From the NCBI GenBank assembly GCA_963729445.1, contig CAVSNU010000005.1, forward strand, positions 496,001 to 560,000: a DNA stretch of 64,000 nucleotides, in the 5' to 3' direction. The position numbers and the translations under genes were made by a program. Source of the DNA: JACCZH01 sp963729445 (GTDB lineage Bacteria; Chloroflexota; Chloroflexia; Thermomicrobiales; CFX8). This document shows, piece after piece, positions 25,010-35,170 of this stretch (position 1 is the stretch's first letter; each line of letters starts with the position of its first letter). The notes beneath the pieces were generated by a model. The model did not search any database. It was not told the origin of the DNA and saw only the letters and a list, made by a program, of their open reading frames with translations.

Positions 25010-25307
25010 GCTCAGCAACCTCTCTGTAGATCTACACCGCCGCGGCACTTCCGCTGGGTTTTTGTTTTGATGCGAAAATCATTCTAACAAACAGTTCCCG
25101 TTGGCCGTAAAGTGTCGCTAAGAGAGCGCCTGAGAAGAAACAGGTGTTCAGCGAAGATCTGTGTGGACGGTCACGCCGACGAGACCGGCATCATGATGCG
25201 GTGCGGGACAATATGAAGGTGTCCTGGTTCATTCGCTCAAGTGGGATGCGTAGGGGCGCAATGATGAAGATGTCCTGGTTTATCCGATAATTGCGAGGGC
25301 ATCGTCT

Positions 25308-25384
25308 GCGTAGCGGCGCAATTTATTGCGCCTGGCCTGACCGCTCGGGCGCCGGAGAGGGCGCAATAAATTGCGCCGCTACGC
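25308..25384. repeat. 77-bp palindromic element with 25-bp perfect inverted ends
   Basis: The left arm (25308-25332, GCGTAGCGGCGCAATTTATT...) and right arm (25360-25384) are perfect reverse complements over 25 bases and flank a 27-base GC-rich centre. Each arm itself contains an inner palindrome (GGCGCAATTTATTGCGCC). Partial copies follow at about 25425-25483, and more lie at 53454-53863 and near 39950-39990 and 40780-40805. The gap 25010-25743 has no gene. The element has the size and form of a miniature inverted-repeat or REP-type element. Confidence 0.8.
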
Positions 25385-25424
25385 GTTCCTATTTACCGGA
25401 TCAATCAGGACAACCTCATCATTG

Positions 25425-25483
25425 CGCCCTGCCTGAGCGCCCGGGACGTTGGAGAGGGCGCAATGAATTGCGCCCGTACGAAG
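25425..25483. repeat. Second, partial copy of the GGCGCAAT..ATTGCGCC element
   Basis: The sequence ATTGCGCCCTGCCTGAGCG...GGAGAGGGCGCAATGAATTG followed by CGCCCGTACG matches the centre and right arm of the element at 25308-25384, but the left arm is truncated. The pair lies between the peptide-transporter promoter side and the terminus of the PAS-GAF kinase gene. Confidence 0.65.
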
Positions 25484-25743
25484 CGTCAGGCTCCTTGCGA
25501 AGAGCGATGTGCACCTCGGACAGCGACTCGGCTCGTCGCTCGTATGTCTTCTTCATGAGTGGGTCACGTTGGACACGTCCATTATGATCCGAGGCCACTC
25601 TCGCTCTTCGGTCGGAGCAGAGGATTGTCTTCACCAGAACTGCTGGATCTCCTGCTCTCGCTCGGTGAGATCGGGGAACGCCTGTGCTCTTGCAATCAAG
25701 ACGTGGGTGGAGGGCGCGGACGAGATGTCCCGCCGGGGAGGCG

Positions 25744-27342
25744 CTACGAGGTGGGAATCGGGATCTCGACCCTCATGCGGGTGCCGTCTCCCGGGATGCT
25801 CTTGATCTCAAGCGTCCCACCCAGGCGGGTGGCCTTGCCGCGCATTGAGCGAATGCCACGATTATCGGCAGCATCGCCGGAGGGGTCAAAGCCGATGCCG
25901 TTGTCCTGGAGCTCAAGAATCAGCTTGTCGGCCTCGCTGTCCTCAAGCCGGAGCTTCACTTCGGTTGCGCGGGCATGCTTGACCGTATTGTGCAACCCCT
26001 CCTGGGCGATGCGATAGACGATTTCCTTCGTGGAGATCGGGAGCAGAGGCTCGCAGCAAAAGTCAACGTCAACATGGATGTGGTGCCGCGCTCGGAGCGA
26101 GGCGGCCTGCTTCTCAAGCGCGACGACCAGGCCCTCAGCCTCTAGCGACTCCGGCCGCAGCTCAAAGATAAGCGCGCGCATCTCTGCCAACCCGGCCTCG
26201 GCCAGGGAGAGGATGTAGTCGAGTGGCTCGGCGGCCTTCGCCGGATCGCGGGCCAGCAGCCGTCGGGCCGTCTCCGCGCCTAAGCCGATGCCGTAGAGCG
26301 CCTGTGAAACGGAGTCGTGCAGGTCGCGTGCCAGGTGCTGGCGCTCTTCGAGCGTGGCTTTGCTCTGTGCCTCCTGGAACAGCGCGTGATTCTGGATCGC
26401 GACGGCGGCCTGGTCAGCGATGGTCTTGAGAAAGGCGAGCTCGTCGTCATTGATGACCCAGTTTTCAGGGTAGAACGTCATCAGCACGCCGATCGAGCGG
26501 TCGCGATACACCAACGGCGTGGCCAGGATGGTGTCCCACGGCGCGTCGTACATGTATTGATGGAGCGGCGCGTAGTTTGGCGAGGCCAGGATGCGGGCAC
26601 GGGCATTGTGGCGTAGCTGGTGGTGTTTGGTTTCGGTAGCGAGCAGGCTGGCGGAGTTCGGACTGGGCGGCCAGGTTGCCGCCAGCCCATCGGCATACCC
26701 CTTGGCCAGACCATGCGTGCCGGCAATGGTGAATCGGTTCAAGTCCAGATCGACGACGACGACGCCGCAAGCAATGGCCGTCGTGGCTTCGACGACACTC
26801 GCTGCCAGCGAATTGACTGTCTCCTCGATCGTGAGATCGACCGTCATCGTTTTGGCGATGCTCGCCAGGGTGGCGGCTTCGCGCGCCTGGCGGTGCATAT
26901 CGGTTACGTCGTGGAAGATGGCCGACAGGATCGTCTGACCGTCGACTTCGAAGCGCATGTTGGAGTACTCGATCTCGCGCTCTTCCCCGTCAGGGCGCAG
27001 AATGGCCGAGAACCAGCGGCCGGTATTGCCCCTGATGCTCTCCTTGAATGTATCGATCATCTCCTGGTGCAATCGCTCGGGGAAGTTCATGCGGAAGTCG
27101 CGTCCGACCAGATCCTCGAGTTTGTAGCCCATTTTCTCGCACGCGACCGGGTTCGCGTAAATGTATTTCCCCGAAGGCTCGACGACGACAATGCCGTCGA
27201 GCGACGCCTCCAGGAACTCAGCGAGCGTGTCCAGGCCCAGATGCTCGGGGAGAAAGAGATCGCGTTCGTTCGGTTCCTGCGAGATCACTGCCCTTGTCCA
27301 TTCCTGACCGTCATGGCCGTTGTGCGGCTCATACGCTCGCAT
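25744..27342 (-). CDS. PAS-GAF sensor histidine kinase (second of two paralogues)
   Basis: This cytoplasmic kinase has a PAS domain (DGIVVVEPSGKYIYANPVACEKMGY, about residues 45-160), a GAF domain (about 185-340), and the HisKA_3 helix EERQHLARDLHDSVSQALYGIGLG with the phospho-accepting His. A HATPase domain follows (NTVKHARA; LQDNGIGFDP; GIRSMRGKA). The start chosen (ATG at 27342) overlaps the end of the preceding kinase gene by 14 bases; the open frame extends to 27516, but that part lies entirely inside the neighbour. The two kinases share domain order and many identical segments, indicating tandem duplication. Both probably feed the NarL regulator at 28883-29530. Confidence 0.9.
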   Translation of the reverse strand: MRAYEPHNGHDGQEWTRAVISQEPNERDLFLPEHLGLDTLAEFLEASLDGIVVVEPSGKYIYANPVACEKMGYKLEDLVGRDFRMNFPERLHQEMIDTFKESIRGNTGRWFSAILRPDGEEREIEYSNMRFEVDGQTILSAIFHDVTDMHRQAREAATLASIAKTMTVDLTIEETVNSLAASVVEATTAIACGVVVVDLDLNRFTIAGTHGLAKGYADGLAATWPPSPNSASLLATETKHHQLRHNARARILASPNYAPLHQYMYDAPWDTILATPLVYRDRSIGVLMTFYPENWVINDDELAFLKTIADQAAVAIQNHALFQEAQSKATLEERQHLARDLHDSVSQALYGIGLGAETARRLLARDPAKAAEPLDYILSLAEAGLAEMRALIFELRPESLEAEGLVVALEKQAASLRARHHIHVDVDFCCEPLLPISTKEIVYRIAQEGLHNTVKHARATEVKLRLEDSEADKLILELQDNGIGFDPSGDAADNRGIRSMRGKATRLGGTLEIKSIPGDGTRMRVEIPIPTS

Positions 27343-28882
27343 ACCGGCCAATCGGTATCTCAGCGCGAACGAAGACACCGGCACCTGGCTCACTCTCGAT
27401 CGACACGCTGCCGTCCAACTGCATTGCTCTCTCGCGCATCGAGTGCAGCCCGAGATGGCCGGGGAACGATGCGGTGGCATCGAATCCACGACCGTTATCG
27501 TGGAGCTCCAGGACAAGTTCGTCAGCAGAGCACGCCAGCAGAATCTTCAGCGTGCTCGCCTGGGCGTGCTTCACGGTATTGTGGATCGCTTCCTGGGCGA
27601 TGCGGTAGACGGCCTCTTTTACCGCGAGCGGCAGATCGGGCTCCGGGCACTCGACAAAATCCACGTCAATCGCGTGCCGCGCATGGAGCGACTCCACCTG
27701 TTTTTCAAGCGCCGCGACGAGGCCCTCTGACTCCAGCGACTCTGGCTGCAGCTCGAATATCAGCGCTCGCATCTCCGCTAGCCCGATCTCAACCAGGGAG
27801 AGGACGTACTCGATCGGCTCAAGCGCTTTCTGGGGATCGCGGTCGAGCTGGGTTCGCGCGGTCCTGGCGCCGAGGCCAATTCCGTAGAGTGCCTGTGATA
27901 CCGAATCGTGCAGCTCGCGGGCCAGGCGCTGGCGTTCTTCCAGGGCAGCCTTCCCCTGGGCTTCGTCATAGAGCCTGTAGTTCTCAATGGCAACGGCTGC
28001 ATGATTGGCGATCGCTGTCAGAATGTCGATCTCGTTCTCTGAGATGACGGTACCGGTTCGAAAATAACTACAGAGCACGCCGAGCGATGTCTTATGGTAG
28101 ACAATCGGCGTCGCGACCACGACATCCCACTCGTTCTCGCGCACGATATGGTGGATCGATGCGTACAGCGGATTTGCCAGGTTCTTGGCGCGCACACCCT
28201 CAATAATGTACGTCTGTTGCTCATGGAGCGCGCGGATGACTTTAGAATCAGATTGCGTCGCCGCCGACCAGGTGGCGGTATACGCCTCCAGCACGTCTGC
28301 GGGAAAGCCGTGCGAGCCGACTGTTTTGATCGTGTGATCGGATTCGTCAACCAGTACCACCGAGCAGGCCACCGAGCGCGTTGCTCGTACCACGCTCGCC
28401 GCCAGTGTGTTCAACGTGGCTTCCATGGGCTGATCGAGCGTGAGGCTGGACGCGATCTGGGCTAGCGCTGATACTTCGCGTTCCTGCCGGCGTTCATCCG
28501 TGACATCGTGAAAGATCGACGAGACCAGCGGCCGCCCGTTGTGGTGCAGCGACATGGTTGAGTATTCGATCTCGCGCTCGCTGCCGTCGGGCCGGACGAC
28601 GATTGACGACCTGCGGCCGGGGAACCCGGAGATACTCTTGTTGAACCCGGTCCGGATCGTTTCATGCATGCGCGGGGCGATGTTGTCCAGAAAATCACGC
28701 CCGATGAGGTCCTGATGCGGTACGCCTGCGATCTCCCCGGCGGCCGGATTGGCGTAGATGTAGCGACGATGTTCGTTGATGATCACAATCGCGTCGCCCG
28801 ATGCATCAAGAATGTGCGCCAACACCGGCAGGCCCAGCTGCTTGGGTCCAAATGGTGACGGCGCGGACGCCTGGCCGTCCAT
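27329..28882 (-). CDS. PAS-GAF sensor histidine kinase (first of two paralogues)
   Basis: The 517-residue soluble kinase has a PAS domain (DAIVIINEHRRYIYANPAAGEIAGV), a GAF domain (about residues 155-310), EERQRLARELHDSVSQALYGIGLG (HisKA_3) and a HATPase domain (NTVKHAQA; LHDNGRGFD; GLHSMRERA). Its ATG at 28882 follows directly on the TAA of the response-regulator gene with no gap, so the three genes form one operon. Cytoplasmic PAS and GAF domains usually sense redox state, light or small ligands through bound cofactors; no cofactor-binding Cys or His motif is obvious here. Confidence 0.92.
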   Translation of the reverse strand: MDGQASAPSPFGPKQLGLPVLAHILDASGDAIVIINEHRRYIYANPAAGEIAGVPHQDLIGRDFLDNIAPRMHETIRTGFNKSISGFPGRRSSIVVRPDGSEREIEYSTMSLHHNGRPLVSSIFHDVTDERRQEREVSALAQIASSLTLDQPMEATLNTLAASVVRATRSVACSVVLVDESDHTIKTVGSHGFPADVLEAYTATWSAATQSDSKVIRALHEQQTYIIEGVRAKNLANPLYASIHHIVRENEWDVVVATPIVYHKTSLGVLCSYFRTGTVISENEIDILTAIANHAAVAIENYRLYDEAQGKAALEERQRLARELHDSVSQALYGIGLGARTARTQLDRDPQKALEPIEYVLSLVEIGLAEMRALIFELQPESLESEGLVAALEKQVESLHARHAIDVDFVECPEPDLPLAVKEAVYRIAQEAIHNTVKHAQASTLKILLACSADELVLELHDNGRGFDATASFPGHLGLHSMRERAMQLDGSVSIESEPGAGVFVRAEIPIGRYASV

Positions 28883-29530
28883 TTAACGCTCAGCCAGCTC
28901 TTCAGCCGGCACCAGGCCGATGCGGACGGCGTGCAGCGCGGCCTGCGTGCGACTCTGGACGCCGAGTTTGGCCAGGATATTGCTGACGTGCGTCTTGACC
29001 GTCTTCTCGCCGATGCTCAGCTCCTGGGCGACCTCCTTGTTGGCCTTCCCGCGCGCCAACAGCCGCAAGACATCCGTCTCGCGCTCGGTCAGCGTCTCCG
29101 GGCTCTCCGGAGCGCGTACCTCACGCATGAGCCGCGCGGCGGCCTGTGGTGAGAGTTGTACCTGGCCGGCGGCCGCGGCCTTGATCGCGCGGCAGAGCTC
29201 GTCGGCCTTGGTGTCTTTCAAGAGATAGCCAATGGCGCCAGCCCGTACCGCGCCAATCACCGATGCGTCCTCAAGGACGCTGGTAACGGCCACGACTTCG
29301 GTGTCTGGCAGCTCCCGGCGAATCGCGCCGATGGCGGTGATCCCGTCCATCACCGGCATCAGCAGATCCATGAGCACGACGTCTGGCTTCAGGTCGTGGG
29401 CCATCTTGAGGGCTTCCGCGCCGTTCTCAGCCTGTCCAATGACTTCCAGCTCGGGATCCAGGCCCAGAAACATCGCCAATCCCTGGCGGACTACAGCGTG
29501 ATCATCGGCTATCAGTATGCGTATCGTCAT
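28883..29530 (-). CDS. NarL/FixJ-type response regulator
   Basis: The receiver has ILIADDHAVVRQGL, phospho-acceptor Asp55 in VVLMDLLMPV and Lys in YLLKDTKA. A LuxR helix-turn-helix (about residues 145-210, LTERETDVLRLLARGKANKEVAQELSIGEKTVKTHVSNI) follows. The ATG at 29530 has GGAGGA just upstream; a longer frame to 29584 adds only an unlikely basic peptide. It is the first gene of a regulator-kinase-kinase operon, an arrangement that lets two different inputs converge on one output. The target genes are not evident. Confidence 0.93.
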   Translation of the reverse strand: MTIRILIADDHAVVRQGLAMFLGLDPELEVIGQAENGAEALKMAHDLKPDVVLMDLLMPVMDGITAIGAIRRELPDTEVVAVTSVLEDASVIGAVRAGAIGYLLKDTKADELCRAIKAAAAGQVQLSPQAAARLMREVRAPESPETLTERETDVLRLLARGKANKEVAQELSIGEKTVKTHVSNILAKLGVQSRTQAALHAVRIGLVPAEELAER

Positions 29531-29686
29531 CGTTCCTCCGCCGTGATCGGACCTGAAGCTGCACGCTCGTCCTCGTGCGCGCACAAATGTATCATCTGGT
29601 ACCCGGGAACGAGAGAAAAGGATTATGACGATCTATGCACGAGTGATCGAAGTGGTTCACGAGGATCGATTGAACAATCCTGATCG

Positions 29687-29893
29687 TTACTCTCCCTTTG
29701 TTTTTTTATCGTTACGAAACCCGGGTTGTCCTGCCCCGATTGCGACGCCCAGGGCAATACCAATACCAATTCCCATCGCGAGATTGTCGAGCGCGAGGCC
29801 GACACCGGCTCCCAGCGCAACTCCTGTACCTAGCCCGATCGCCAGGGAGGAGTCCTTGGCGTCGTCTTTCGATTCTTTCTCCGGTTGAGTCAC
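29687..29893 (-). CDS. Small Gly-rich (glycine-zipper) membrane protein
   Basis: A GTG at 29893 preceded by AAGGGA gives a 68-residue protein: a hydrophilic N-terminus (MTQPEKESKDDAKDSS), then about 40 residues of alternating Gly/Ala/Leu/Ile (LGTGVALGAGVGLALDNLAMGIGIGIALGVAIGA), then a short charged tail. The regular Gly spacing is that of glycine-zipper membrane helices, probably two helices. Similar short proteins are widespread and uncharacterised. In-frame ATGs at 29914 and 29944 are alternatives. Confidence 0.7.
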   Translation of the reverse strand: MTQPEKESKDDAKDSSLAIGLGTGVALGAGVGLALDNLAMGIGIGIALGVAIGAGQPGFRNDKKTKGE

Positions 29894-30078
29894 GATGATG
29901 TTCCCTTGTTTCATTCCGTGGGCGTCAGCGATGGGGCCGACCATCTGATACCGACGGTCATACTAACTGGCACTCCGATCGCGACCCAGCTCGGCAACGA
30001 CCGTGAATCGTGGTCGTCCCCGTTGTTGTCCGGCGGCTCTTTCCATCCTATACGTTCATTCCATGCAGGGCGAGACGA

Positions 30079-30456
30079 TCAGTCCTGATGGATCTGTATA
30101 AGGTTGCCGCACGTATCCTCGAATACGGCAGTCGTCCCCCATTCTTCAGTGGTTGGTTCCCCACGAAATACCACGCCCAGGTTTCTCAGCCGGTCGTATT
30201 CTTCTTGAACATCCTCGACGCCAAAGACAATCAGAGGAAGCCCTTGCTGATAGACGGCTTGCTGGAACGTCCTGGAGATCGGGTTGTCGTTTGGCTCAAG
30301 CAGTAGCGCCGTCCCATCGGTGTCTTCGGGTGAAACAACGATGGCGAGGTTGGCTTCCGGAACGTAGAGCTTTTCGACGAAGCCAAGAATCTCCGTATAG
30401 AAGGTAAAAGCTTTTCCGGGGTCCTCGACAATGACACTCGTCAGTTTGATCTTCAT
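30079..30456 (-). CDS. VOC (glyoxalase/bleomycin-resistance fold) protein
   Basis: The 125-residue protein has the two beta-alpha-beta-beta-beta modules of the vicinal oxygen chelate fold: VIVEDPGKAFTFYTEILGF and FGVEDVQEEYDRLRNLGVVF, ending AVFEDTCGNLIQIHQD. The Glu/Asp and His pattern for metal binding is only partly present, so whether it is an enzyme or a ligand-binding protein is open. The ATG at 30456 has AAGGAGA 8 bases upstream; the open frame to 30645 has no other support. It is a single gene. Confidence 0.85.
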   Translation of the reverse strand: MKIKLTSVIVEDPGKAFTFYTEILGFVEKLYVPEANLAIVVSPEDTDGTALLLEPNDNPISRTFQQAVYQQGLPLIVFGVEDVQEEYDRLRNLGVVFRGEPTTEEWGTTAVFEDTCGNLIQIHQD

Positions 30457-30635
30457 ACGTATTCTCCTTTCACAAATGTACGAGCCTATACGTCTATGTC
30501 CGTTTGCCTGAGCCCATTCCAAGGAGAGCCAGGCTCGAAGCCGACTGTACGTACATCCGTCCTGGAGCATAATGCAGCGCTGGCGAGTGCGCCACCCCGG
30601 AGATGCACTGGATGCATCGTCGAGAGTCCCTGGCA

Positions 30636-30655
30636 TCTCCGCCAAAAGGCGGAGA
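30636..30655. repeat. Short perfect hairpin in the 30.46-30.78 kb gap
   Basis: TCTCCGCC (30636-30643) and GGCGGAGA (30648-30655) pair around AAAA. It is the only clear structure in the 325-base gap between the divergent VOC gene and the receiver gene. It may be a regulatory hairpin in the leader of the receiver gene, but no function can be stated. Confidence 0.4.
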
Positions 30656-30781
30656 CGGCCTGTCCCTCCAAAGTCTCCGCCCGTTACCAGCCCTAAGCGC
30701 CATGTTGTTTTGCCTTGTGAGCCCTATAACTACATTCGAGAGATTAACTGCCGCCGCAATATACACAACATGGAGGAATAC

Positions 30782-31195
30782 ATGATCAGGCTCTTGCTAG
30801 TAGACGACCAGAAGAATGTCCGGCGTGGGCTGCGAATGCGGCTGGAACTCGAGCCGGACGTTCAGGTCGTTGGCGAGGCCGATAACGGTGAATACGCGCT
30901 CGATCAAGTGCAGCTCCTGCGGCCCGACGTCGTGCTGATGGATATCGAAATGCCTTGCATGGATGGCATCACGGCCACCCAGACGCTGCACAACACTGAC
31001 TCGCCCTGCTCGGTCGTCATGCTGAGTCTCTACGACGATGCCATGACGAAAGAGCGCTGCCAGCAGGCGGGGGCGAAGGCGTTTGTCGCCAAGCATCAGA
31101 TGGAGCAGTCGCTCATGACGACGATTCGACAGGTGGCAAGGGAAATGGGGAGCGACGCGGCACCAACGGAGACCGACGACAAGGAACGTCGTTAA
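30782..31195 (+). CDS. Receiver-only response regulator
   Basis: The 137-residue protein is a CheY-like receiver and little else: LLLVDDQKNVRRGLRMRL, phospho-acceptor Asp54 in VVLMDIEMPCMDG, and Lys in AFVAKHQ. There is no DNA-binding domain; after residue 115 only a polar tail follows. The ATG at 30782 has GGAGGA 6 bases upstream. The receiver most resembles those of NarL-type regulators, so this could be a truncated regulator or a phosphorelay protein. It lies 80 bases before the ABC exporter genes in the same direction, which may indicate shared transcription. Confidence 0.88.
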   Translation: MIRLLLVDDQKNVRRGLRMRLELEPDVQVVGEADNGEYALDQVQLLRPDVVLMDIEMPCMDGITATQTLHNTDSPCSVVMLSLYDDAMTKERCQQAGAKAFVAKHQMEQSLMTTIRQVAREMGSDAAPTETDDKERR

Positions 31196-31275
31196 GTGTC
31201 AGCGAGCCAGATACGACGTCGTATCTGGAGTGAAGAGTGAGGAACGCACCTCACGCATGCAGAGAAAGAGTGGTC

Positions 31276-32063
31276 ATGATTTTTCGGGGTAAGAACGGCA
31301 ACAGCCCAGCGACGACCATCAGTGCCGATGAGATCGTCCGCGCTGAAACCGTAGTGAAGAGTTACAACACCGGCACTGACAAGCTGACGGTGCTCAAGGG
31401 GATCGATGTGACGGTCCGGCGCGGTGAGATGGTCGCCGTCATGGGCCCGTCCGGTTGCGGGAAGACGACGCTGCTGAACTGCCTGTCCGGCCTGGACGAT
31501 GTCGATCAGGGACAGATCTGGCTGGACGGCGAGGACCTGGCAAAGATGTCCGATCGCCAGCGCACCACCTACCGCGCACAGCGGATGGGCTTCATCTTCC
31601 AGGTCTACAACCTGCTGCCGGTGCTCAGCGCGGTCGAGAATGTCGAGCTGCCGCTGCTCGTTTCCGGTATCCGGCCGAAAGAGGCGCGTGTCATGGCAAT
31701 CGATGCGCTGGAGACCGTTGGTCTGAAGGATTGGGCGAAGCACCGTCCGGCGGAGCTCTCCGGCGGTCAGCGCCAGCGCGTCACGATCGCCCGGGCGCTG
31801 GTCAACAACCCCGCCATGGTCTGGGCCGATGAGCCGACCGGCGCGCTCGACTCCAAAACCGCCACTGAAATCATGGACCTCATGCGCGAGCTGAACGAGA
31901 AGACGGCCTGACCTTCGTCATCGTCACGCACGACCCCGGCATCGGCGCGCGCTGCGACCGGATCATCCAGATGAGCGACGGCGAGATCGTCGGGGAAACT
32001 GTTCCCGGCCAGAGTCAGGATGCAGCCGGCAGCGTTGCCGAGCTCGTCGCGACGATGGACTAG
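31276..32063 (+). CDS. ABC transporter ATPase (MacB/LolD type), frameshifted near its end
   Basis: Walker A is GPSGCGKTT, the signature LSGGQRQRVTIARAL and Walker B MVWADEPTGALDSKT. The family is the MacB/LolD group that energises FtsX-type permeases. At about 31905 the frame runs into TGA after LNEKTA, but one base later the expected continuation LTFVIVTHDPGIGARCDRI (with the switch His) runs on to the TAG at 32063. One base is therefore missing near 31905-31912. The ATG at 31276 has a weak GAAAGAG upstream. The partner permease follows at 32113. If the frameshift is real the ATPase lacks its H-loop and would be inactive. Confidence 0.75.
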
Positions 32064-32112
32064 CGACGTCAACCTGTCAACGACGATAGGCGAATTAAAG
32101 GGGAACAAGGAC

Positions 32113-35110
32113 ATGAACGAGATATTTGGAATTCCGATGGCCGGGATTATGGTGGTGCTGCTCATCGTGCTCGCGCTCTGCCTCCTTTCGGTGGCATGGG
32201 TGGCCTGGCGGCGACCGGTCATCTTCAAGATGGGCGTGCGCAATATCCCGCGGCGGCGGGCGCAGACGACCCTGATCATCGTCGGCCTGATGCTCTCGAC
32301 GCTGATCATCTGCGCGGCGCTCGGCACCGGTGACACGCTCGACTACTCGATGAAGTCGGACGTCTTTAACACCTATGGCCAGATCGACCAGATGGTCGTC
32401 TCCAGCCACGATGTTGAGGTAAACGCAGCGCTCTCCGAGGCCGGCGCGACGATTGATGCCTCAGCGCTCGGACTCGTTGAGCAGGCGCTGAGCGGCGATC
32501 CAAACGTCGACGGCATCATGCCGATACTGGAAGCACGCATGCCGGCGACGCACGAGGCCGTCAGTCTGGCCGAGCCGGACGTGACCCTGATCGGGCTCGA
32601 TCCGGCATCCGTCGGCGCGTTTGGCGGTATCGCCAGCCTGAGCGGCGGCACGGTCGACCTGTCCTCGCTCGGCGCAGGCGAGGTTGTCCTCAGCGAGAAG
32701 ATGGCTGAAGCGCTCGACGCTCGCGTCGGCGACACGATCACGGTGTTTTATCAGAACGAGCCGGCGACGGTGACCGTCGCGGCGATTGCCGAGAACTCGC
32801 TCCTGACGGGCGTGCGTCGCAACATCAACTCCGGCATCGAGTCCTCCGGCATGGCAATGCCGCTGGAGAGCCTCCAGGCTCTGACCGGTCAGACAGGCCA
32901 GTTCAGCGCGATCGCTATCTCGAATGCCGGTGGTGTGCGCGATGGTGTGAAGCTGTCCGATGAGGTCGTTGAGACGCTGAAACCAGCGCTCGCGGGCACC
33001 GGACTTGGCGTCGATAGTGTCAAGCAGGACGGGTCGACGAAGCGGACGCGTTCGCTACCATCTTCACCGCGCTCTTCCTGGTGCTCGGTCTCTTCTCGAT
33101 CGCGGCCGGCATCCTCCTGATCGTCCTGATCTTCACGATGCTCGCGGCCGAGCGGCGGCCCGAAATGGGCATGGCCCGCGCCGTCGGCACGCACCGGCGT
33201 CAGCTGATCCAGCAGTTCATCGCCGAAGGGTCGGGCTACGCGCTTCTCGCCGGTCTGGTCGGCGCGGCGCTGGGCGTCGCGGCCACCTACGGCATCGCGT
33301 TCGGCCTGCAAGGGCATCTTCGGCGACTATGTGCCGATCGAGCCACATGTCTCGCTACGCAGCCTGATCGTCGCCTACTGCCTGGGCGTGGTCATCACCT
33401 TCCTGACCGTCGTCGGCTCGTCCTGGAAGATCAGCCGCCTCAACATCGTCGCGGCGGTCCGCGACATCCCCGACGTTACGAACTTCCAGGCGGAAGAAGA
33501 GCGGCTTGGTCTGGGGCGGACTGTTGCTGCTCGTCGGTGGCCTGGCTAACCATGTCCGGCCTCGGCGCTGAGCAGTCGTTCCCGTTCTACGCCGGCATGA
33601 GCCTGCTGCCGTTCGGCGTCGCGCTGATCGTCCGCTTCTTCGGCGTGTCGAGCCGGCTGCTCTTTAGCTGACCGGTCTCTACCTGGTCGTGCTCTGGCTG
33701 CTGCCGGACGATCATCTCCACCAGCCTCTTCGGCGAGCTCGACGGCGGCATCGAGATGTTCTTCCTCTCCGGCATCTTCATGGTGATCGGCGCGACGATC
33801 GTGATCGTCCAGAACACCGACATGCTGCTGGCGGCGTCTCGTCACTCGGCGGTGTGTTCAGATCGAAGCTGCCGGCGGTCCGCACCGCGGTCGCCTATCC
33901 GGGCGCGGCCGCGGCCGGACCGGCATGACGATCGCGATGTTCAGCCTGATCATCTTCTCGCTGGTCATGATCGCGACGATGAACCAGAACTTCACGGCCC
34001 TCTTCACCGGCGACGAGGCCGACGCCGGCTGGGATGTCCGGGCGGATTCGCTCAGCGCGAACCCGATCGCCGACTTCACCGGCACGCTTCAGGCCGAAGG
34101 CGTCGACACCAGCGACTTCACTGCGACCGGCGTCGTGACGAGCCCGAGCGAGTTTCCTCACAGGTGCGGCTTGCCGGCACCGAGGAGTGGAAGATCATGG
34201 CGTGCGGCGGGCATGAACCAGGCGTTCATTGAGGAGAGTGAGCTCACGTTCGGCAGCGCGCAGCCGGCTATGAGACCGACGAGGCGATCGTGCAGGCGCT
34301 CCTGACCGAGCCGAACGTGGCCGTCGTCGACTCGTTCGCGGTTCCAGAAGAAGGTAATTTCGGCGACTGCGAGACGGTCTCGTTATCGAACAGCTGAAGG
34401 GCGACGTGCCAGGACTTTCGAGCCGATTCACTGTCGAGCTCATTGATCCGAGTCACCGGCGACGTGCACCAGGTCAAGGTCATCGGCATGATCGACGGCA
34501 AGATCAGCAGCTGTTTGGACTGCACATGCCCCAGGCGACGCTCGATGCGGCGTACACCAGATGGCGCTCACCTCGTACTACGTGGCGCTCGGCAACCCTG
34601 ACCAGGCCGCCGACGTGGCGAAGTCGATCGAGTCGGCGCTGCTGAAGAACGGCGTGCAGGCAACCTCGATCCAGGACGAGATCAAGGAGGGCCAGAAGCA
34701 GTCGACCGGTTTCCTCTACATCATCCAGGGCTTCATGGGACTCGGGTTGCTGGTCGGCGTCGCGGCGGTCGGCGTGATCGCCTTCCGCTCGGTGGTCGAG
34801 CGGCGCCAGCAGATCGGCGTGCTGCGCGCGCTCGGCTACCAGCGCGAGGCGGTCTCGCTCTCGTTCATGATCGAGACGGCCTTCGTGGTCGGCATGGGCG
34901 TCCTGTCCGGCACGGTGCTGGGACTGATGCTCTCGCGCAACCTCTTCATGAGCGATGAGACCGGCTCCGAGTTCACCACCTTCCTGATCCCGTGGGAGAT
35001 CATCACCATCGGTCATCGTCGCCACGATGGCGGTCGCCCTGCTGATGACCTGGATCCCGGCCCGCCAGGCCACCCGCATCGCCCCGGCCGAGGCGCTGCG
35101 CTACGAGTAA
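32113..35110 (+). pseudogene. ABC transporter permease (FtsX/MacB-like, about 1,000 residues) broken by many frameshifts
   Basis: The N-terminal part (32113-33030) is intact: a first helix (IMVVLLIVLALCLLSVAW), then MGVRNIPRRRAQTTLIIVGLML and a long extracytoplasmic domain. After about 33030 the coding sense jumps between all three frames: FATIFTALFLVLGLFS, then VSLRSLIVAYCLG, FFLSGIFMVIG, MTIAMFSLIIFSLV, and finally GFLYIIQGFMGLGLLVG and IPARQATRIAPAEALRYE ending at TAA 35110. At least nine shifts are needed. Residues on each side of every shift still look like a conserved permease. This suggests either very recent decay or consensus indel errors rather than old degradation. With the upstream ATPase it would form an exporter. 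Confidence 0.75.
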
Positions 35111-35136
35111 AGGATCCAGTTCGGCTACATAGATCG

Positions 35137-35170
35137 AGCGAAGGCGGGTGGGAAACCACCCGCCTTCGCT
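35137..35170 (+). terminator. Strong hairpin terminator after the ABC permease
   Basis: A 15-bp perfect stem (35137-35151 with 35156-35170, AGCGAAGGCGGGTGG / CCACCCGCCTTCGCT) closes a GAAA loop, 27 bases past the permease stop. No clear T run follows. The core GGCGGGTGG...CCACCCGCC is nearly the same as in the terminator at 36747-36771. Confidence 0.75.

Noticed and set aside
31890..31925. TGA near the end of the ABC ATPase as a second selenocysteine codon
   Set aside because: The expected continuation (LTFVIVTHD) is in a different frame, and no Cys is expected there; this is a frameshift, not recoding.
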